This document shows, piece by piece, positions 57,058-64,000 of a stretch of DNA of 64,000 nt. Location: positions 62,001-126,000 of the forward strand of contig NZ_CP065534.1 of the NCBI RefSeq assembly GCF_015999465.1. The letters are read 5' to 3'. The DNA comes from Lonsdalea populi (GTDB lineage Bacteria > Pseudomonadota > Gammaproteobacteria > Enterobacterales > Enterobacteriaceae). The notes beneath the pieces are model-generated. The model had not been told where the DNA came from, searched no databases, and saw only the letters and a list, made by a program, of their open reading frames with translations. Made by a program: the position numbers and the translations under genes. Each line of letters opens with the position of its first letter. Positions within the stretch are counted from its first letter, which is position 1.

Positions 57058-58121
57058 GATAGTTGTCTCCGTGCCGCGGCCGTGACCGCCTCGACGGGGA
57101 TCAGGTCGAGATAGCGTTGTTGTGTGCCGGTGTTGATATCATCGGGGTCGGGTAGCGTGCCGTAGTCGCCGGCCCAGATCACTTCTCCCGGCGCCTGCCA
57201 GGGACGCCAGAAGTGCAGTTTCGAAGGGCCAAATAGAGCGATGCTGGGGGTTTGCAGGGCGGCGGCCATATGCATGGGAACGGAATCAACGCCCAAAAAC
57301 AGGCGGGCATGGTCGATAAGCGCCGCCAACTGGCGCAACGTCAGCTGACCGGAGAGCGAGATCACGCCGCTGGACGGGCAGCGGGCAAGAATATCGGACA
57401 CCATTTTTTGCTCTTTTGCATCCGGTCCGGATGTCACGACGACGGTGTGCCCGTCCTGCCGCAGTGCGGAAATCACCGCCGCCATATTCGTTTCGCTCCA
57501 GCATTTGAACAGCCAGCGGGAGGTGGGCTGGACGACGATGTAGGGACCGTCAACCTGCTGCTGCCGCAGTTTTTCCTGACACTGCGTCCAGTCTTCGGCG
57601 GTATACCCCATCGTGACCTGCGTGCTGACGGAAGGAATGCCCAGCGGTGAGAGAATAGAGAGGTTTTGCTCCACGGTGTGTTGGTGCTCATGCTGCGCCG
57701 TGCTGACCAAATCGCTATGGCAGTATCGCCATAGCGGATGCTGACGTTTATCAAAGTCAAAACCCAGCCGAACCGGCGCGCCGGTCAGTTTCGCTATCAA
57801 GGCGCTTCGCCACTGATCGGCCAGGTTGATGACGAGATCGTAGCGCTGATGACGCAACTGGCCGATCAACTGCCACTCTTTGCTGAGCTGGGTCCGCAGC
57901 CCCTGTTTTTTCCATTGGCGATCGATGGCGAAAATACGATGGATGCGTGAATTAGCCGCCAGCATATCCTGCGTTTCAAGGTACAGCAGAACATCGATTT
58001 GGGCATTCGGATAGGTTTGACTCAGAGTGTTGATGACCGGAGTGGTTAACAGCATGTCGCCATGATGGCGAAATTTTATCAGCAGAATATGCCTGACGGC
58101 ATGGGCTGTGGTGTGATTCAT
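57054..58121 (-). CDS. waaQ: LPS heptosyltransferase III WaaQ
   Basis: Adds the branch heptose to heptose II of the inner core. The 355-aa GT9 protein has ILLIKFRHHGDMLLTTPVIN at the start, QPTSRWLFKCWSE in the donor lobe, and LFLGVDSVPMHMAAALQTPS, the D-S-x-x-x-H motif of ADP-heptose enzymes. It starts the leftward waaQ-wabG-wabH operon and is divergent from the deacetylase gene. Confidence 0.92.
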   Translation of the reverse strand: MNHTTAHAVRHILLIKFRHHGDMLLTTPVINTLSQTYPNAQIDVLLYLETQDMLAANSRIHRIFAIDRQWKKQGLRTQLSKEWQLIGQLRHQRYDLVINLADQWRSALIAKLTGAPVRLGFDFDKRQHPLWRYCHSDLVSTAQHEHQHTVEQNLSILSPLGIPSVSTQVTMGYTAEDWTQCQEKLRQQQVDGPYIVVQPTSRWLFKCWSETNMAAVISALRQDGHTVVVTSGPDAKEQKMVSDILARCPSSGVISLSGQLTLRQLAALIDHARLFLGVDSVPMHMAAALQTPSIALFGPSKLHFWRPWQAPGEVIWAGDYGTLPDPDDINTGTQQRYLDLIPVEAVTAAARRQLS

Positions 58122-58266
58122 CAGCGGTGTTTCTCATTGCAAGCAGAAGGCGATTTTAGATGACATCGCTCTGAGTGGCTACTACTGATCCCCGACGAAC
58201 TTCGTTATCCATATCCATTTAACGTGCGTAGCAACATCTTTGGTTACAATAATGACTTTTAACGGC

Positions 58267-58277
58267 GACGGTAGCGG
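58267..58277 (+). promoter_or_regulatory. ops-like (RfaH recruitment) element
   Basis: GACGGTAGCGG matches the ops core GGCGGTAGCGT at 9 of 11 positions. It lies in the leader of the rightward deacetylase-heptosyltransferase operon, the place where RfaH would load on LPS operons. The wider JUMPstart sequence is not clearly conserved. Confidence 0.45.
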
Positions 58278-58341
58278 CTTAGGCTTCCTACATCACCGAC
58301 CTACGTCACTTTACGTCCTTAGATTATCAGGCGCCATTTCC

Positions 58342-59301
58342 ATGTGTAAACCAGCATTTATCATCACGATCGATACGGAAGGAGACAATCTTTGGCAGAG
58401 TCATGACAGGATTACGACAAGGAATTCTCATTATTTGCCGCGGTTTCAGCAGCTTTGTGAAAAATACGGTTTCAAGCCAACCTGGTTGACAAATTACGAA
58501 ATGGCTTTAGATCCCGCCTATATTGAGTTCGCCAGGGATGTTATCGCCCGAGACGAGGGAGAGGTCGGGATGCACCTGCATGCCTGGAACAATCCGCCTG
58601 AGTTCGATCTGACCGGGGATGATTGGCGCTATAAACCTTATCTGATCGAATACCCGAAGGCGTTGATGCGCCAGAAAATCGAGTACATGACGTCGTTACT
58701 TGAAGATACGTTCCAACGCAAAATCCGTAGCCATCGCTCTGGCCGCTGGGCGTTGGACGAAGACTACGTTCAACTGTTGATTGAGTACGGCTATGAGATT
58801 GACTGCTCCGTCACACCGCGCGTGAACTGGCGGTTTTCGCCGGGTGACCCGAACGGGCAAGGCGGCACAGACTACAGTCGTTTCCCGCACCATGCGTACT
58901 TCATGGATTCGAATAACATTGCTCAACCGGGTAACTCTACGTTGCTGGAAGTGCCAATGAGCATTCAGTATAAGCACAGCGGTTTCCTCAACGCGATGAC
59001 CCGGATATACGATCGCCTGCGAGGAAAACAGCGCAGCGCTTCCGTGAATTGGGTGCGGCCGAAAGGCGCCAACCTGCGTCAGATGGAATCGGTGGTGGAA
59101 AAAGTGTTGGCGGAGGGCAACGACTATGTTGAGTTTATGCTCCATTCGTCGGAATTAATGCCGGGAGGCAGCCCGACATTTCCTACAGAGCAACATATAG
59201 AAACGCTATATCGTGACGTAGAGGCGTTATTCGCCTGGCTGGCAGAGAAAACAAGGGGGAAAACGTTGTCGGAATATTATCAGGGAATTAAGGCTGTTTA
59301 G
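58342..59301 (+). CDS. wabN: Polysaccharide deacetylase, WabN-like
   Basis: A 319-aa deacetylase of the NodB fold. It has the aspartate in FIITIDTEGDNLW (D11), the metal histidines in GMHLHAW (H78, H80), and SHRSGRWAL. In Klebsiella, WabN removes the acetyl group from the core GlcNAc placed by WabH, and the start of this protein follows that group. The ATG at 58342 (MCKPAFIITIDTEG) was chosen over one at 58240, which would put the ops-like element inside the gene. It is first in a two-gene rightward operon, the stop codon followed at once by the next ATG. Confidence 0.78.
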   Translation: MCKPAFIITIDTEGDNLWQSHDRITTRNSHYLPRFQQLCEKYGFKPTWLTNYEMALDPAYIEFARDVIARDEGEVGMHLHAWNNPPEFDLTGDDWRYKPYLIEYPKALMRQKIEYMTSLLEDTFQRKIRSHRSGRWALDEDYVQLLIEYGYEIDCSVTPRVNWRFSPGDPNGQGGTDYSRFPHHAYFMDSNNIAQPGNSTLLEVPMSIQYKHSGFLNAMTRIYDRLRGKQRSASVNWVRPKGANLRQMESVVEKVLAEGNDYVEFMLHSSELMPGGSPTFPTEQHIETLYRDVEALFAWLAEKTRGKTLSEYYQGIKAV

Positions 59302-60408
59302 ATGAAAAAAGGCTGGAAATTTAAACTCGTAGATCTGTTTTTGCGTATGTATACCCGTTGCTGCGGTCGGCTTCAGCCCGCGCCTCAGCTCGTGACGGAG
59401 AGCGCGTTCTCCCACATTGTCATTTATTCTACAACCGCGCTGGGCGATTTGATGTTTAATACGCCGGCCATCCATGCGGTGCGCCAGCGCTTCCCCCAGG
59501 CGAAGATCACGCTGGTCGTGCACAAGAAGCTGGAAGCCTTCGTTGAAGGTGGAGAAGATTGGCAGCACGTCGTGTGCTGGAATACCAAAATCAAAACGGT
59601 GCCTCAGCTGGTTCGGGACATCCGGCGGTTCGGCGTGCCCGACCTGGCTATCATTCTGCATTCACACGATCCTTACGACTATCTGAGCGCGGTGATGTCA
59701 GGGGCGAAATACGTGCTGCGCGATAACTATGTCGACGGTATCACGCCGATGGATCGCTGGCTGGCGGGGTATGTCGTCGGCTTCCGCGGGCATGTGATTC
59801 AGCGCAAGCTGGCGCTGGTTTCTATGCTGGGAGCGGACGTCAGCGATATCAGTATGCGCATTCCTTTTGCGGTGCCGCCGGCCGACAGCATCGGACGCGG
59901 AACGGTGATTGGATTTCAGATGGGAGCCTCGACGTCTGAACGGTGCTGGCCGGTGGAGTATTTCGCCGCGGTGGCCGAGCATTTTCTTACCACGGACCCG
60001 ACCTGCCAGATTGCACTGACGGGGTGGTCGGGCGATAGCCCGCTAGCCGAGTCGCTGCTGCGGCAGGTAAACCCGGTGTTGCATGCCCGTATCGTCAACC
60101 ATATCGGTTCGTCCAGCCTGAAAGCGTTAGTAGGACTGATCAACGGTATGGATGTGTTGGTGACCGGGGACACGGGGCCTTTGCATATTGCAATCGCGCT
60201 TAGGGTACCGACGGTTAGCCTGTTTGTGACGGCGGAGCCGCACAGCACCGGCCCTTATCAGGATCCGGACCTGCATGATGTCATTTATGGGGTCACCAAT
60301 AACCTCGCGATTCAGCAAGGTCATGTGATGGAGGCGATTAAGCCACAGCAGGTGATGGATAAGGTAGCGCGTCGAATTGAGCGGATAAAGGCGAAGCGGG
60401 TGGTGTGA
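59302..60408 (+). CDS. ADP-heptose:LPS heptosyltransferase (GT9)
   Basis: A 368-aa GT9 protein with STTALGDLMFNTPAIHAV (about 43-60), GFQMGASTSERCWPVEYF and the VTGDTGPLHIAIALRVPTV site. The first 30 residues are basic and may bind the membrane. It resembles the outer-core heptosyltransferases of Klebsiella-type core loci (WabK or the waa ORF10 group), but I cannot assign the symbol with confidence. It starts directly after the deacetylase stop. A two-way terminator follows. Confidence 0.82.
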   Translation: MKKGWKFKLVDLFLRMYTRCCGRLQPAPQLVTESAFSHIVIYSTTALGDLMFNTPAIHAVRQRFPQAKITLVVHKKLEAFVEGGEDWQHVVCWNTKIKTVPQLVRDIRRFGVPDLAIILHSHDPYDYLSAVMSGAKYVLRDNYVDGITPMDRWLAGYVVGFRGHVIQRKLALVSMLGADVSDISMRIPFAVPPADSIGRGTVIGFQMGASTSERCWPVEYFAAVAEHFLTTDPTCQIALTGWSGDSPLAESLLRQVNPVLHARIVNHIGSSSLKALVGLINGMDVLVTGDTGPLHIAIALRVPTVSLFVTAEPHSTGPYQDPDLHDVIYGVTNNLAIQQGHVMEAIKPQQVMDKVARRIERIKAKRVV

Positions 60409-60464
60409 TTCGCTAAGGCAGCTTTGCTGCAACAACCTCGTTGGCCGGTGCCTTCGGGCGAGTC

Positions 60465-60497
60465 AAAACGCCCCTGACGAAAGTCGAGGGGCGTTAT
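60465..60497. terminator. Bidirectional terminator between convergent LPS genes
   Basis: AACGCCCCTGAC and GTCGAGGGGCGTT pair around GAAA with one bulged G. AAAA precedes on the left (T run for the minus strand) and TATATTTA follows on the right. Confidence 0.8.
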
Positions 60498-60499
60498 AT

Positions 60500-61351
60500 T
60501 TAGCGGGCCAGAAAACCGAACAGGTATCTGAACCACCACATCGGTTTCCAGAGCGTATTTTTCTTGCGTGCAGGCGGCTTACGGTGGACGTTTTTCACGA
60601 TGCTCCAACTGAAGTTCAGAAACATTCTGCTGTGTCCGAACTCCTCGCCGTAGGTTTCGATCTCATGTTTCTTTTTATCATCGACGGGCGTGTTGGCCGA
60701 GAGATCGCGCTCCAGCGTGTGATACGACTTATTGCGGTTTACATTTCTTTCCGAACACAGGTATTTCTTTGACAAATAACGCTGAATGGAGCCGTGGTAC
60801 TTCTGGTATTTCACGAAGCGATAATCTTCCGCTCCATAGTTGCCCGCAAATTCTTCGTCGTAGCCGAAGAATCGCATGAATCGGGCGCGGGACATAAAGA
60901 ACAGGTTGGAGTGGCCTTTATAGATTTTCTGCGGGTTTTCCGGTGAGTTGCGATAGAGCTTGAAGAAAGTGCGTCCCGGATTGCGCCTGTCCGACATGTA
61001 GCGCAGCGTATTCTCATGGATGATATGGTCGAGGTCGGTCATGACGATTTTATCGGACTTGGCGTACAGCGCGCCGAGGTTTCGCGCACCGGCCTGATTC
61101 CACGGAATGTTCTCGTTAATCTTGATCCAGATAAGGTTTAGGTTGAATTCGGGGATGTCGTAACTGACCGGGGAGCCGTCGTCGACGATGACGAACTGGA
61201 TAACGTCCAGCAGGTCGGGGGAGTACTGCTCGTACTCGCGCAGCAGCGAGATAACGGAGTCGATATCGCTTTGGTTGCAATAAAAGTGAGTGACGTAGCT
61301 TAGTTTGATATGTGACTTATCAACCCGGTTAATTTCTCGAATATTTTCCAT
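60500..61351 (-). CDS. Glycosyltransferase, GT2/GT-A type
   Basis: A 283-aa GT-A-fold protein: QFVIVDDGSPVSYDIP near residue 55, NQAGARNLGALYAKSDKIVM, then the metal site TDLDHI and a C-terminal catalytic region GYDEEFAGNYGAEDYRFVKY, similar to the galactosyltransferase-type acceptor motif ED. The C-terminus is rich in Lys, Arg and Trp (WKPMWWFRYLFGF) and may bind the membrane. It sits between waaL and a convergent heptosyltransferase gene, so it probably adds an outer-core sugar. GC content is lower than for its neighbours, which suggests exchange of outer-core genes. I do not recognise the subfamily. Confidence 0.75.
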   Translation of the reverse strand: MENIREINRVDKSHIKLSYVTHFYCNQSDIDSVISLLREYEQYSPDLLDVIQFVIVDDGSPVSYDIPEFNLNLIWIKINENIPWNQAGARNLGALYAKSDKIVMTDLDHIIHENTLRYMSDRRNPGRTFFKLYRNSPENPQKIYKGHSNLFFMSRARFMRFFGYDEEFAGNYGAEDYRFVKYQKYHGSIQRYLSKKYLCSERNVNRNKSYHTLERDLSANTPVDDKKKHEIETYGEEFGHSRMFLNFSWSIVKNVHRKPPARKKNTLWKPMWWFRYLFGFLAR

Positions 61352-61461
61352 GTTGGCCTGTACGTAATAATAAATTATCTAACGTTATTGTATATTTGAA
61401 AACACTGCATGCAATGAAAAACAGAATATCATCATTCGTATCAATGATATTCTGCTTGCTT

Positions 61462-62844
61462 TCAATCGTTAGCGGTTTGTTCGGAAGCGCCGGGCTTATA
61501 GGCGATAATCCCCAAGAGTAGTCCGCTGAGGAACATATATTCTTCCATATAATGATCTAATAATATTCTGTCCACCATTGAACGGAAGAAAAAACCGCTC
61601 GAAAGGAGTAGAAGCACTACGCCTACGGTCTTATTTTCTTTAAAGAACGCATGGATTGATATTTTAAATATCATCAGGTTGTAAATAATCCACAGTAAAA
61701 TCCCGATAATGCCGTATTGCAGACCATATTCCAGAATACCGCTATGGCTATGGCTAATATCGATCAGCGGATTATTGTATTTCTCATGCAATCGTTGTAA
61801 AAATGCCGTTTTGCTGGTGCCAATTCCCAACGGATATTCAACGATAAAATCCGTCGCCTGGTGGACATAGGCGATTCGACATGCGTTCGAGTGGCTGACC
61901 GGTGTACCATCCGCATGCACGGGAATGACGCGTTCCGGGCTGTTAAAAATAAAGCAAAAGCTGTTGCTGGGAGCATTCCACCCCACTTCTACATCTTCTC
62001 TGATGTTTTTCCAGCGAGGGTCTTTTTCATAGGAAAACAGGCCGACGCTTACTACGGTGCAAATAATAAGCAACGAGTAGAGGCTTAATTTCCACAGATT
62101 AATGGTGTGAATCTTTCTAATAATAAACACCAGACTGATGGATAATATTCCGAAGACCATGCCGACTGTGCCCCAGCGGGTATTTGCGAGGCCGGTCGCA
62201 ATGACGTTGGAGATAATCAACGCCACGACAACGCCGGTATTCAGCATCAACAGGCGTCGGTTTTCCAATATGCGCAACAGTAAATCAGAAAAAATGATGA
62301 TGCTTATCAGATTGATTTGAAAGCTAAGTTCCAGACGTGATGGGAAGATATAGGTTTCTCCCCACATGACAGCGCCGGACTTAAAGTACATATACACAAT
62401 CGTCAAAATATGAAGAAAAATTGGCGCCCAAAAGCTCAAAATGATGGCGGTAATCAGTTTTTTGTAGCTCAGGTTTGGAAAATTGAACGCAATAATTGAA
62501 TAAAAGATTAGGCCGTAGACAAATAGCATGAGCGGCCTCATCCATTGACTGTGCCAGGCCCTCATCGTGTCGTGCAAGTGGGGGGAAAATAAAAGCGCGC
62601 ATGACAACGTTACGACGGTCATTATGCCCAATATCACCAGCACATTTTTTATCTTGCCTGTATCCAGATTTTGCAAAAAGCGTCGGTCTTTGAAAAAAAG
62701 TAGCAGGGAAAAGACGAAGGCGCCGTAAATAAGTAAATTCCGGTGGAAAGGTAAAAGTTTGCTGGGAATAGCCCAAAAAGAGCACAGCAATAACGTTATG
62801 ACCAGTAAAAATAGCGCAATGGGTTTATGGCTCGATATCGACAT
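61462..62844 (-). CDS. waaL: O-antigen ligase WaaL
   Basis: A 460-aa inner-membrane protein with about 11-12 helices and a large periplasmic loop (about 270-360). WaaL joins O-antigen from its lipid carrier to the finished lipid A core. The catalytic-type histidines are in NPLIDISHSHSGILEYGLQYG (kept short here: DISHSHSGILEYG), as in E. coli WaaL. Sequence is AT-rich and variable, which is usual for this gene. It stands between the orphan glycosyltransferase and waaC. Confidence 0.88.
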   Translation of the reverse strand: MSISSHKPIALFLLVITLLLCSFWAIPSKLLPFHRNLLIYGAFVFSLLLFFKDRRFLQNLDTGKIKNVLVILGIMTVVTLSCALLFSPHLHDTMRAWHSQWMRPLMLFVYGLIFYSIIAFNFPNLSYKKLITAIILSFWAPIFLHILTIVYMYFKSGAVMWGETYIFPSRLELSFQINLISIIIFSDLLLRILENRRLLMLNTGVVVALIISNVIATGLANTRWGTVGMVFGILSISLVFIIRKIHTINLWKLSLYSLLIICTVVSVGLFSYEKDPRWKNIREDVEVGWNAPSNSFCFIFNSPERVIPVHADGTPVSHSNACRIAYVHQATDFIVEYPLGIGTSKTAFLQRLHEKYNNPLIDISHSHSGILEYGLQYGIIGILLWIIYNLMIFKISIHAFFKENKTVGVVLLLLSSGFFFRSMVDRILLDHYMEEYMFLSGLLLGIIAYKPGASEQTAND

Positions 62845-62988
62845 ATTTACCTTCTGGGAAGAATCTCCAGCTCCCTATTCTGCATTTTGTCTGTTTTCGT
62901 ACAATCAAAGTTGAACATGACATCAAAGTATCCCCTTGATGAGGTGGAATATTCTTATTTGTCATTTTTATAGTCAGGAATCATGTTT

Positions 62989-63948
62989 TTAATCCAGCGG
63001 CAAGCGGGAAAAAATGTCGGCGCTGGTGATGGAACGCATCGTTTTGTCATGGGATACGACGGCGATTTGATTTTTCCCATATCCGCCGATCAATCCCGGG
63101 TCCGTCGGGCCATAGAGCGTAATATTCGGCCGATCGAGCGCCGCCGTCAGATGACTAAGCCCGGTATCCACCGAGACGACGGCCTTGGCACCAGCCAATA
63201 CCGTAGAGACCTGTTCCAGATTCAGCCGCGGCAGAACATCCACGTGCGGGAAACCGTCCGCGAGCCGCAGCGCGCGCTGATACTCATGGTCTGCTCCCCA
63301 CGGCAGTTTAATCCCTAGACCACTCGGTTGCATAAGTGCGATCAGTTCGCGCCAGTTTTCTTCCGGCCAGTGCTTTTCGTCGCGGGTGGTGGCGTGCAGG
63401 AAGACCAGATAATGCCCGGCGTCTTCCGGCGGTGAGGTCAAAAATTGGGCTGCAATCGCGTAATCCCCGGTTTCCGCAGGGCGGCGATAGTTCAGACTGG
63501 TTGAAAACAGTTCACGAATGCGTTCGACGGCATGCTGCTCGCGCGCCACCCGGTGGCGGTATTGATAAAACCAACTGGCCAGCGGCTCGCGGGCGCTTTT
63601 CCAGTCCAGCCCGTGCTTATTGCCGTGCGCCAGACGCGTGACTAGCAAAGCGCTTTTGATCAATCCCTGCGCGTCGATGACCGCGTCGTAACGCCGGGAA
63701 CGTAGCAAACGCTTGAACGCCGAACGCTCCTGGCGAACGGCGGCGCTGAACCAGCTTTTGCGCCAGCGGCGAATCGCGACCGGGATCACCCGGTTAACGG
63801 CCGGATGCAAGCCAGGGATCTGGGCGAAACCCTCTTCGACCACCCAGTCGAATTGGATGCCGGGTACGGCGTGCATAGCATCGGTCAACGCGGGTAGGGT
63901 GTGCAGAACATCTCCCATCGAGGAGGTTTTCACGATCAGCACTCTCAT
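62989..63948 (-). CDS. waaC: LPS heptosyltransferase I WaaC
   Basis: Adds the first heptose to Kdo2-lipid A. The 319-aa GT9 protein starts MRVLIVKTSSMGDVLHTLPA, the hallmark of WaaC, and has VDTGLSHLTAALDRPNITLYG with the donor-binding DTGxxH motif, and HATTRDEKHWPEENW. It overlaps the waaF stop by 4 bases, so waaF-waaC form one operon as in E. coli. Confidence 0.95.
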   Translation of the reverse strand: MRVLIVKTSSMGDVLHTLPALTDAMHAVPGIQFDWVVEEGFAQIPGLHPAVNRVIPVAIRRWRKSWFSAAVRQERSAFKRLLRSRRYDAVIDAQGLIKSALLVTRLAHGNKHGLDWKSAREPLASWFYQYRHRVAREQHAVERIRELFSTSLNYRRPAETGDYAIAAQFLTSPPEDAGHYLVFLHATTRDEKHWPEENWRELIALMQPSGLGIKLPWGADHEYQRALRLADGFPHVDVLPRLNLEQVSTVLAGAKAVVSVDTGLSHLTAALDRPNITLYGPTDPGLIGGYGKNQIAVVSHDKTMRSITSADIFSRLPLD

Positions 63949-64000
63949 GCCTGCGCTCCTCGCTCGTGCAAATGCTTTTCCAGCGTGTTCAACACCCGTT
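63945..64000 (-). CDS. waaF: LPS heptosyltransferase II WaaF, C-terminal end only
   Basis: The last 17 codons of a gene that enters from the right edge: RVLNTLEKHLHERGAQA and a TGA that overlaps the waaC ATG. The name rests on the waaF-waaC overlap, which is constant in enterobacteria, and on the RVL..L ending. Confidence 0.75.
   Translation of the reverse strand, partial: RVLNTLEKHLHERGAQA

Overview
The window looks like a chromosome segment from a plant-associated member of the Enterobacterales, most likely Pectobacteriaceae (Brenneria, Lonsdalea, Dickeya or Pectobacterium type). The reasons are the enterobacterial backbone blocks (rph-pyrE-slmA-dut-coaBC-radC-rpmBG-mutM-coaD, then a Klebsiella/Serratia/Pectobacterium-type LPS core locus with waaE, waaA, wabH, wabG, waaQ, waaL, waaC and waaF), a high GC content in most genes, and a textbook hrp box that implies a Hrp type III secretion system elsewhere in the genome. 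Genus is inference; no rRNA or tRNA gene lies in the window.

Region 1 (1-3560) looks like a decaying locus. It holds the edge of a short AraC-type regulator, an intact Sfp-type phosphopantetheinyl transferase, a broken acyl-carrier-protein-like gene that keeps its ribosome binding site, and a stand-alone EAL phosphodiesterase. Region 2 (3890-10970) is a complete L-ascorbate (ula) utilisation locus: ulaD, ulaF, ulaC and a fused EIICB gene face left, ulaG-ulaE-ulaR face right, and repeated TGTGAT half-sites lie between them. Region 3 (11120-15200) has a Dabb-domain protein and a GntR regulator divergent from a periplasmic binding protein, a FrlB-like deglycase and a FrlD-like kinase, probably for an Amadori-type (fructosyl-amino acid) substrate.

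Region 4 (15450-22720) is an accessory island. A CesT-type chaperone and a candidate type III effector with a Cys-His-Asp transglutaminase-like core sit behind a perfect hrp box. They are followed by CvaA/CvaB-like export genes and a tiny double-glycine-type precursor peptide (43 aa, predicted 22-aa cationic product) with its own strong terminator and no visible immunity gene. A likely IS3 orfA remnant and a Phd/Doc toxin-antitoxin pair close the island.

Region 5 (23040-43400): yicC and rph, divergent neighbours in E. coli, are pushed apart by about 20.7 kb. The insert carries two complete peptide ABC importers, five peptidases of different catalytic families that act on D-, iso- or unusual peptides (M19, S12, Thr-type isoaspartyl, M55, S58), and a DgcN/DgcA-like pair that would convert D-glutamate to the L form. 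I read it as one uptake and catabolic system for D-amino-acid-containing or isopeptide-linked peptides such as peptidoglycan fragments.

Region 6 (43700-64000) is core chromosome: yidGH, rph-pyrE, slmA, dut, coaBC, radC, rpmB-rpmG, mutM, coaD, and the LPS core genes. The core locus is split into one rightward and several leftward blocks, and an AT-rich non-coding stretch of about 1 kb separates waaA from wabH.
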